Positions 6,366 through 11,133 of a stretch of DNA of 11,133 nucleotides are shown one piece after another. Under the pieces are notes generated by a model. It ran no database searches and was not told the DNA's origin. It worked only from the letters and a program-made list of their open reading frames with translations. This stretch comes from Opitutaceae bacterium. GTDB taxonomy: Bacteria > Verrucomicrobiota > Verrucomicrobiia > Opitutales > Opitutaceae. The DNA is taken from positions 1-11,133 of the forward strand of contig JANXSC010000095.1 in assembly GCA_025352845.1 (NCBI GenBank). The letters are read 5' to 3'. Each line of letters opens with the position of its first letter. Within the stretch, counting starts at the first letter, position 1. A program made the position numbers and the translations under genes.

Positions 6366-7151
6366 TCACGCGGTCTTGAACCGCGCTTCCAGCACGCTCA
6401 TCAGGCGGTCGAGGATGAAGCCGATCACGCCAATCGTGATGATGGAGAAAATAATGTGCTCGTAGATATTGGCGTTGTATTCCTGCCAAAGAAAACCGCC
6501 CGCGCCGGGCCGGCCGGTGAGCATTTCGGCCGCGACGATCGCCAGCCATGCAATGCCAAGGCTCAGGCGGAAGCCGGTGAACATATAGGGTAGCGTCGCG
6601 GGGATCAGGATTTTCGTGAGCGTCTTCCAGCGGGAGAGCTTCAGCACGCGGCCGACGTTGAGGTAATCCTGCGGGACCGCGCGGACGCCCACGGCGGTGT
6701 TCAGCACCGTCGGCCACATCGCGCAGAGCGCGATCGTGAACAGCGCCGCATAAGTCCCCGTCTCCTTGCCGAATCCCATGAAGAGAACGTAACCCAGGGG
6801 CAGCCACGCGAGCGGGAAGACCGGCCGGAAAACCTGAATCAAGGGGTCGAACATCTTCGTGAACGTCTTCGAGAGGCCCAAAAAGAAGCCGAGTGGGACG
6901 GCCACGAGCAGCGCGAGCGCGTAGCCCTGCGCCACGAGCACGAGCGAATACCACGTGAAGCGCAAAATGCCCTGGTCCATCTCGCCGCGCTTGGCGAACG
7001 GTTCGAGGATGTAGGGCTTGCTGGACTCCCACGTCTTGAGCGGGGACGGCAGATCCTTGGCCCACGTCAGGCTGGAGACGGCCCAGAGGCTGAGAATTAT
7101 AAAGAGGCCGACGAGCGGAAGGATGAGCCAGTCGAGTTTGAATTTTTTCAT
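6366..7151 (-). CDS. nrtB: Nitrate ABC transporter permease (NrtB type)
   Basis: 261 residues with about six membrane segments (roughly 8-28, 68-92, 110-127, 132-152, 194-212 and 232-250), the layout of the NrtB/SsuC/TauC permease family (BPD_transp_1). The cytoplasmic coupling loop is visible at about 166-187 (NVGRVLKLSRWKTLTKILIP), as is the later AEMLTGRPGAGGFLW segment typical of nitrate/taurine permeases. A homodimer would form the channel that NrtC and NrtD power. ATG 7151 (MKKFKLDW) is preferred to the in-frame GTG 7175, because the GTG lies inside the right-hand part of an inverted-repeat arm and would add eight unconserved residues. It follows nrtA after a 92-base gap filled mostly by that repeat. 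No clear Shine-Dalgarno is seen. Confidence 0.92.
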   Translation of the reverse strand: MKKFKLDWLILPLVGLFIILSLWAVSSLTWAKDLPSPLKTWESSKPYILEPFAKRGEMDQGILRFTWYSLVLVAQGYALALLVAVPLGFFLGLSKTFTKMFDPLIQVFRPVFPLAWLPLGYVLFMGFGKETGTYAALFTIALCAMWPTVLNTAVGVRAVPQDYLNVGRVLKLSRWKTLTKILIPATLPYMFTGFRLSLGIAWLAIVAAEMLTGRPGAGGFLWQEYNANIYEHIIFSIITIGVIGFILDRLMSVLEARFKTA

Positions 7152-7165
7152 GGATTTGGTTGGCC

Positions 7166-7232
7166 CACGGAACACACGGAATACACGGAAAAGTTGGGCC
7201 GGATTTTCTCCGTGTATTCCGTGTGTTCCGTG
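7166..7232. repeat. Perfect inverted repeat built of 9-base units between nrtA and nrtB
   Basis: The arms at 7166-7189 and 7209-7232 are perfect 24-base reverse complements around a 19-base loop. The left arm and the bases just after it are three tandem 9-mers: CACGGAACA, CACGGAATA, CACGGAAAA (7166-7192). A further match to the unit, CACGGAAAG, occurs on the minus strand in the last codons of nrtA. The stem would form in the nrtA-nrtB mRNA. There is no T-tract, so it is more likely a dispersed repeat or processing/stabilising hairpin than a terminator. I recognise TTCCGTGTGTTCCGTG-type repeats as widespread in draft genomes of several phyla, but cannot count copies here. Confidence 0.8.
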
Positions 7233-7243
7233 AGCGAATGGTC

Positions 7244-8569
7244 TTATCCTTTCCGTGATTTCACCGCGGCAGTTTTCGCGAAGCCCTTGGCGTAGGCTTC
7301 GGGATTCGCGGGGTCGAAGCTCACGCCGTCGAAGAGCGCGAACGACGAGGCGTCACGGCCGCCGTGCGCGTAGCCGATTTCCTTCATCGCTTCCTCGTAG
7401 AGGTCGGCGCGCATGACGCGCTTCGCGACGCCATCGTAATCGGGCGCGCCGGTGACCATGCCCCAGCGGCGATACTGCGACATGAACCACTTCGCGTATT
7501 TCGCCTGCGGGTAGTTGCAGTTGCGCCGGCTGAAGTGCATTGGCGTCTCGTCCTTCACCTTGCGGCCGTCGCCGTAGTCGAGTTCGCCGAGCAGGCGGCC
7601 GAGGATGATTTTCTGATCGCAGTTGATGTAGGTGGGCTTGGAGACGATCGCGCATTGCTCGGGGCGGTTGGCCATGTCGTCGAGCCAGACACTCGCCTCG
7701 TGCAGGGCCTTGAGGACGGCTTTCACGGTCTTCGGATTCTTTTCCGCAAACTCCTCGGTGAAGGCGCAGACTTTCTCCGGATGATCTTTCCAGATGTCCT
7801 GCGTCGTGACGGAAGTGAAGCCGATGTTGTCCGCGATGGCGCGGGCGTTCCACGGTTCGCCGACGCAGAAGCCATCCATCTTGCCGATCTTCATGTTGGC
7901 GACCATCTGCGGCGGCGGGATCGTGATGAGGGAGATGTCCTTGTCGGGATCGATGCCGCCGGCGGCGAGGTAGTAGCGCATCCACATCGCGTGCGTGCCG
8001 GGCGGAAACGTCATCGCAAACGTGAGCGGCTCGCCGAGTTTCTTGGCGGCTTCGACGAAGGGTTTGAGCGCCTTCGGGTCGGCGCCGACCTTGCCCTTCC
8101 ACTCGGTCTTGAGGGTGATGGCCTGGCCGTTGCGGTTGAGAATCCACGGAGCGACCATCGGTTTCTTCGGAGCGCCGAGGAGGCCCATCGTCGAGGCGAG
8201 CGGCATGCCGAGCAGCATGTGCGTGGCCTGGATGGAGCCGGTGGAAAGGTTGTCGCGGATGGCGGCCCAGTTCGCGCCCTTCGTGACGGTGGAGTTGATG
8301 CCGTATTTTTTGAACAGGCCCTTCTCGTGCGCGATCACGATGGGCGAGCAGTCGGTGAGCGCGATGATGCCTAGGTTCAGGTTCGGGGTTTCGGGCGCGT
8401 CGCTCGCACTGCCGGCGGTCGCGGCCCACGAGCGCGAGCCGAGGGCGGACCAGAGCGCGGCGCCTCCCGCGCCGGCGGCGGTGCGCGAGATCCACTGGCG
8501 GCGATTGAGGGAGAAATCAGCCGGATGCGACGGCGACCCCGCGAAGGTCTGGCGATGAGTTGGTTTCAT
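7244..8569 (-). CDS. nrtA: Periplasmic nitrate-binding protein of ABC transporter (NrtA type, Tat signal)
   Basis: 441 residues from ATG 8569. A twin-arginine signal is visible: NRRQWISRTAAGAGGAALWSALG at about 22-44, with Arg23-Arg24. The body is the CmpA/NrtA/NasS binding fold. Positions matching the nitrate-contacting residues of Synechocystis NrtA are Trp101 (GANWAAIRD), Gln149 (NRNGQAITL), His193 (GTHAMW) and Lys266 (HPEKVCAF), and the family block DGFCVGEPWN is at 232-241. All are retained, so nitrate (perhaps nitrite) is the likely ligand. The start must lie before the twin Arg at about 8503, and no Met codon exists between there and the nasS stop at 8517, so the gene has to overlap nasS. 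The in-frame GTG 8599 is a less likely start. No Shine-Dalgarno precedes 8569, so translation may be coupled to nasS. It is exported folded or membrane-tethered, and delivers nitrate to NrtB. Confidence 0.93.
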   Translation of the reverse strand: MKPTHRQTFAGSPSHPADFSLNRRQWISRTAAGAGGAALWSALGSRSWAATAGSASDAPETPNLNLGIIALTDCSPIVIAHEKGLFKKYGINSTVTKGANWAAIRDNLSTGSIQATHMLLGMPLASTMGLLGAPKKPMVAPWILNRNGQAITLKTEWKGKVGADPKALKPFVEAAKKLGEPLTFAMTFPPGTHAMWMRYYLAAGGIDPDKDISLITIPPPQMVANMKIGKMDGFCVGEPWNARAIADNIGFTSVTTQDIWKDHPEKVCAFTEEFAEKNPKTVKAVLKALHEASVWLDDMANRPEQCAIVSKPTYINCDQKIILGRLLGELDYGDGRKVKDETPMHFSRRNCNYPQAKYAKWFMSQYRRWGMVTGAPDYDGVAKRVMRADLYEEAMKEIGYAHGGRDASSFALFDGVSFDPANPEAYAKGFAKTAAVKSRKG

Positions 8570-9638
8570 GGTGGTGTGGGTTGGGAAGGAGAATCTCACG
8601 ATGAAGATCCTCGCGAAACAAACGGCGGGGTAATTGGGGATCGTTAGCAGTTGCGGCGGGCAACAAGCCGCCGTGCACGAGGGCGCGCTGGAGTGCGGCG
8701 GCTTTTTCGACGGCGGGCACGCTGGCTTCGCCGCGATGAAAAATAAAAAAATCCGGCACCGACTCGGCGCGGCCGTGACCGCAGTCGAAGCGCCCGGTCA
8801 GCGCGGGTGCAATCGCTGCCGCCGGCAGATTAAGGTAGCGCGCGTCGGCAAGAATTTCCGCCAGCGGCTCGCGATGGTGCGGCTCGTCACACCACGCGGC
8901 CGCCTCGGCGATCGCGCGGACCAGGGCGGCGTGTTCGGTGGCGCGGGTCTCGGCGAAACTTTGCGTGACGAGCAGCACCTTCTCGACGTGGCCCGGTTGT
9001 AGCGCCGCGCTCCAAGAGGGACACCAGCCGGCGCCCTCGCGCACGGCGTGGGAGTTCCACGGTTCGCCGGCGCAAAACCCGTCGATGGTGCCCGCGGCGA
9101 GATTACGAAACATCTGCGCCGGTGGCACGACGACGAGGCGCACATCGCGGTCGGGCTCGAGGCCGGCCGCGCGTAGCCAGTTCGCGAGCAGCAGATGGTG
9201 CGTCGAGTAGGTGAACACGACGCCGAGGGTCAGCGGCTGCCGGCTGCGGCGGGCGCGGGCGTGTTCGCGCAGCGAGGCACCGTCGCGCACGCCGGCTTGC
9301 CACAGTGCGCGGGAGAGGGTGATGGCGTTGCCATTGAGATTGAGCACGAGCGCCGTCAGCACGTCGCACGGCGGGGTGCTGAGGCCGAGCTGCATCGCCC
9401 AGAGCATCGGCGCCGGCGCGTGCGCGGCATCGAGTTCTCCATAGGTGATCTTGTCGCGCACGGTGGCCCAGCCGATCTCGCGGTGGAGTTCGACGTGCAG
9501 ACCCTGCTTCGCAAACAGGCCGCGGTGCTGCGCCACGATCAGCGGCGCGGCGTCGGTGAGCGGCAGGAAACCGAGACGCAACACGCGCGGCCGGCTGGGC
9601 GGGCGCGGAGTTTGTGGTGTCGTCGCGGGCATCGTCAT
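8517..9638 (-). CDS. nasS: NasS-like cytosolic nitrate sensor (CmpA/NrtA family, no signal peptide)
   Basis: 373 residues, homologous to the neighbouring NrtA over most of its length (LGFLPLTDAAPLIVAQHRGLF against NrtA LGIIALTDCSPIVIAHEKGLF), but starting directly with the binding fold and lacking any export signal. That is the hallmark of NasS, the nitrate/nitrite sensor that holds the RNA-binding antiterminator NasT inactive until nitrate binds. Ligand positions are Trp57, Asn104 (NLNGNAITL, where NrtA has Gln), His147 and Lys220; DGFCAGEPWN is at 186-195. The gene is the first of the leftward unit, with AAGGTGG seven bases before ATG 9638 (ATG 9632 is also possible). Its last 53 bases overlap the nrtA start. 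NasT is not in the window, so its output may run through a distant NasT or another partner. A second uptake-type binding protein is the alternative, less likely without a signal peptide. Confidence 0.85.
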   Translation of the reverse strand: MTMPATTPQTPRPPSRPRVLRLGFLPLTDAAPLIVAQHRGLFAKQGLHVELHREIGWATVRDKITYGELDAAHAPAPMLWAMQLGLSTPPCDVLTALVLNLNGNAITLSRALWQAGVRDGASLREHARARRSRQPLTLGVVFTYSTHHLLLANWLRAAGLEPDRDVRLVVVPPAQMFRNLAAGTIDGFCAGEPWNSHAVREGAGWCPSWSAALQPGHVEKVLLVTQSFAETRATEHAALVRAIAEAAAWCDEPHHREPLAEILADARYLNLPAAAIAPALTGRFDCGHGRAESVPDFFIFHRGEASVPAVEKAAALQRALVHGGLLPAATANDPQLPRRLFREDLHREILLPNPHHHETNSSPDLRGVAVASG

Positions 9639-9645
9639 CTGCCCA

Positions 9646-9652
9646 CCACCTT
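9646..9652 (-). promoter_or_regulatory. Ribosome binding site of nasS
   Basis: AAGGTGG on the minus strand lies seven bases before ATG 9638. It is the only convincing Shine-Dalgarno among the genes of this block and supports that start. It sits directly beside the possible sigma-54 box; if that box were used as drawn, the transcript would begin inside or past this site, so the two readings compete. Confidence 0.6.
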
Positions 9653-9668
9653 AGCCGCCGTTGTGCCA
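9653..9668 (-). promoter_or_regulatory. Possible sigma-54 (-24/-12) promoter of nasS-nrt unit
   Basis: The minus strand reads TGGCACAACGGCGGCT: a perfect TGGCAC -24 box, the exact 10-base spacing between GG and GC, and GCT at -12 (consensus TTGCW). Sigma-54 control would suit a nitrogen gene. Against it, the expected start falls about four bases before the nasS ATG, leaving almost no leader and excluding the Shine-Dalgarno. It is a candidate only. Confidence 0.28.
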
Positions 9669-9705
9669 CCGCGGGCGGCTGGCCCGATTACTGCTCTTCA
9701 AACAT

Positions 9706-9722
9706 TTCATTCCACGAATGAA
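9706..9722. promoter_or_regulatory. Perfect palindrome in the lysR-nasS divergent promoter, candidate LysR operator
   Basis: TTCATTC-CAC-GAATGAA has perfect 7-base arms around a 3-base centre and contains a T-N11-A. It lies 12 bases before the lysR ATG and about 70 bases before the nasS ATG in the 96-base divergent gap, the standard place for a LysR-type regulator to repress itself and activate its divergent target. A related site (12 of 14 core bases) lies upstream of narK at 2366-2379. Confidence 0.5.
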
Positions 9723-9734
9723 GTCCGTGCATCC

Positions 9735-10670
9735 ATGAAACCGACGATCGACAGCCGCCAGCTCCACGCCTTTGCCGCGCTCGCGCGGCGCGGGAGCTTC
9801 ACGCTCGCCGCCAAGGATATTTTTCTCACGCAGTCCGCCGTCAGCCACGCCATCAAGGCGCTGGAGGAAGACGTGGGCACGCGGCTCGTCGACCGCATCG
9901 GGCGGCGCGTGCTGCTCACGCAGGCGGGCGAGCAGTTTCTCCGGCACACGGAAAAAATCCTGCGCGAGATGGACGTCGCGCGCGCGGGCATCGAGACCCT
10001 CACCAAGTGGGGCCACGGCCGCCTGCGCGTCGGCGCGAGCACCACGGCGTGCCAGCACATCCTGCCGACGGTGCTGCGCGAATTTCGCCAGAGCTACCCG
10101 AAGTGCGTCATCCGCATCGAGCCCGGCGACAACAGCGCGCAACTCGAGCTGCTGCGCGGCGGCCACGTCGATCTCGCGATCGTGCTCGAGCCGCCCGCGC
10201 AGGGCATGGCGGAGTTTGCGTTCGTGCCGCTGTTTCAGGACGAGCTGCGCTTCATCGTCGCGCCGTTGCACCCGTGGGCCCAGGTCGGCCGCGCGCCGCG
10301 CGAATCGATCGAGGCCGAGACGCTCGTGCTCTACAACAAGACCAGCCACACCTTCCGGCTCGTGAACGAATATTTCCGCGAGGACAAAATCGCGCTCAGC
10401 AACTTCATCGAGCTCGGCAGCATGGAGGCGATCAAGGAACTCGTGAAAATCGGCATCGGTGCCGGCATCCTCGCCCCATGGATCGCACGCGCGGAGTTGG
10501 AAAACGGATCCCTAGTGTCACTACCGCTCGGGCCAAAGAAACTGCGCCGCCACTGGGGCGTCGCGCACCTCAAGGGCCGCCGACTCGCGCTGGGGGAGGA
10601 AACGTTCGTCGGCCTGTGCGCGTCGGTGACGGAGTCACTCGGGCTCACAGCGCCGCGGAACGCGGCGTGA
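9735..10670 (+). CDS. LysR-type transcriptional regulator of the nitrate locus
   Basis: 311 residues, standard for the family. The N-terminal winged helix-turn-helix covers about 6-65 (RQLHAFAALARRGSFTLAAK, with TQSAVSHAIKALEEDVGTRL as recognition region, then RRVLLTQAG). A linker helix leads to the LysR substrate-binding effector domain (about 93-300, including LRVGAST, GHVDLAIV and GIGAGILAPW). The frame runs open upstream to 9195, but that part lies antisense to nasS; ATG 9735 is where the family's N-terminus begins. It is divergent from nasS, with a palindrome in between, so it probably controls nasS-nrtABCD and itself. LysR proteins control nitrate assimilation elsewhere (NtcB in cyanobacteria), and it may be a functional counterpart, but I cannot place it in a subfamily. 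The inducer is unknown. Confidence 0.9.
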   Translation: MKPTIDSRQLHAFAALARRGSFTLAAKDIFLTQSAVSHAIKALEEDVGTRLVDRIGRRVLLTQAGEQFLRHTEKILREMDVARAGIETLTKWGHGRLRVGASTTACQHILPTVLREFRQSYPKCVIRIEPGDNSAQLELLRGGHVDLAIVLEPPAQGMAEFAFVPLFQDELRFIVAPLHPWAQVGRAPRESIEAETLVLYNKTSHTFRLVNEYFREDKIALSNFIELGSMEAIKELVKIGIGAGILAPWIARAELENGSLVSLPLGPKKLRRHWGVAHLKGRRLALGEETFVGLCASVTESLGLTAPRNAA

Positions 10671-11085
10671 TTGGAGTGGCTGGTTTGTTGGCAGCTTTTC
10701 TCTTATGCGATTGCAGGCTGAGACACGCAGCCAACCCCAACAAAGCACCCAACAAGATACCAACATATGTCGTGATTGAAACTGCGGGAACAGGAGTGTC
10801 TTTGAGGAAAACCAAATCCAACCCACCAGAGGAGAACAAGAACGACAGGCCAAAAAAAACAAACGCGATGCGTCGTCCAGTGTTCGGAGCCACGAGTGGT
10901 CCGGCTACTGTGAAGACTGCCGTCGGAAATATCGCAGCTAAGGCCGCGGGAAATAGTCCAACGATATTCTGAAAGAAGCTGCCACCATACTGCACGGATG
11001 GGAAAAGTTTTTTAACGAGAAGCCACACCAGCAGCGATGCGCACATCGCAGTGGGAGCACACGCAAGCCAGCGGAGATTTTTCAC
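10645..11085 (-). CDS. Small hypothetical membrane protein
   Basis: 146 residues, no family recognised. About four hydrophobic segments are visible (roughly 5-25, 42-64, 72-90 and 102-124), with basic residues at the N-terminus (MKNLRW) and a short cytosolic-looking tail (SHKRKAANK). The start is a GTG at 11085; an in-frame TGA two codons earlier rules out a longer protein, and ATG 11046 is the alternative. It converges with lysR, and the two coding ends overlap by 26 bases. The surrounding sequence is clearly AT-richer than the rest of the window, which suggests different ancestry or a gene acquired separately. Nothing links it to nitrate uptake. Confidence 0.7.
   Translation of the reverse strand: MKNLRWLACAPTAMCASLLVWLLVKKLFPSVQYGGSFFQNIVGLFPAALAAIFPTAVFTVAGPLVAPNTGRRIAFVFFGLSFLFSSGGLDLVFLKDTPVPAVSITTYVGILLGALLGLAACLSLQSHKRKAANKPATPITPRSAAL
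10651..10667. other. Palindrome in the overlapping 3' ends of lysR and the membrane-protein gene
   Basis: CGCCGCG-GAA-CGCGGCG forms a perfect 7-bp stem with a 3-base loop, inside the 26 bases shared by the two convergent coding ends. No T-run follows in either direction. It may serve as a weak bidirectional transcript end, and it also encodes the last residues of both proteins. Confidence 0.4.
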
Positions 11086-11133
11086 AGTTCAGCGAGCTAT
11101 ATCTGCCACTCCCCCGGCGCCGACTCTGGCCCG
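11086..11133. other. Window end, upstream of the membrane-protein gene
   Basis: I see no gene, repeat or convincing promoter in these last 48 bases. They should contain part of the leader or promoter of the gene read leftward from 11085. Confidence 0.4.

Noticed and set aside
7166..7232. CRISPR array or intrinsic terminator at the 9-base units
   Set aside because: The units are tandem without spacers, and no T-run follows the stem, so neither label fits.
7018..7233. Small plus-strand open frame across the nrtB start and the inverted repeat
   Set aside because: Its tail is the translated 9-base repeat; repeats of this kind commonly produce such false frames.
7364..8374. A 336-codon plus-strand open frame opposite nrtA
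   Set aside because: Antisense shadow; composition matches mirror coding, not a protein family.
9195..9734. Upstream extension of the LysR reading frame
   Set aside because: It runs antisense through nasS, and the family's N-terminus aligns with ATG 9735.

Overview
The window is a nitrate/nitrite uptake and sensing locus from a GC-rich bacterium. Nearly all of it is one block of genes read leftward on the minus strand, ending at a divergent LysR-type regulator. GC-rich coding sequence, a TIGR02436-type four-helix-bundle gene, few Shine-Dalgarno sequences and two palindromic repeats of a kind I associate with Opitutaceae suggest Verrucomicrobiota (Opitutales-like). The taxon is an inference, not read directly from a marker gene.

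Layout, in the direction of the main transcript (right to left). A lysR regulator (9735-10670, +) stands back to back with nasS (9638-8517, -), a cytosolic nitrate-sensor homologue. nasS overlaps nrtA (8569-7244), a Tat-signal nitrate-binding protein. A perfect inverted repeat (7166-7232) separates nrtA from nrtB (7151-6366, permease). Next comes a small four-helix-bundle gene on the opposite strand (5988-6326, +), then the ATPases nrtC (5927-5034) and nrtD (4927-4052) and an alginate-export-family outer-membrane porin (4027-2519). After a second inverted repeat (2421-2489) and a likely promoter region lies a second unit: an MFS nitrate/nitrite transporter of the NarK/NasA type (2323-1118), followed by a PP2C phosphatase/protein kinase fusion (1068 to the left edge, incomplete). 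To the right of lysR a convergent, AT-richer gene for a small membrane protein (11085-10645) looks unrelated.

How the parts fit: the porin would admit nitrate through the outer membrane. NrtA would capture it in the periplasm and NrtB-NrtC-NrtD would import it with ATP, while the MFS carrier gives a second uptake route. NasS and the LysR protein are the visible candidates for control of expression, and the phosphatase/kinase is the candidate for post-translational control. No nitrate or nitrite reductase lies in the window; by analogy with other assimilation loci it may lie beyond the left edge. NasT, the usual RNA-binding partner of NasS, is absent from the window. A 14-base core, ATTCGTGnnATGAA, occurs in both the lysR-nasS gap and the narK promoter region and could be a common operator.
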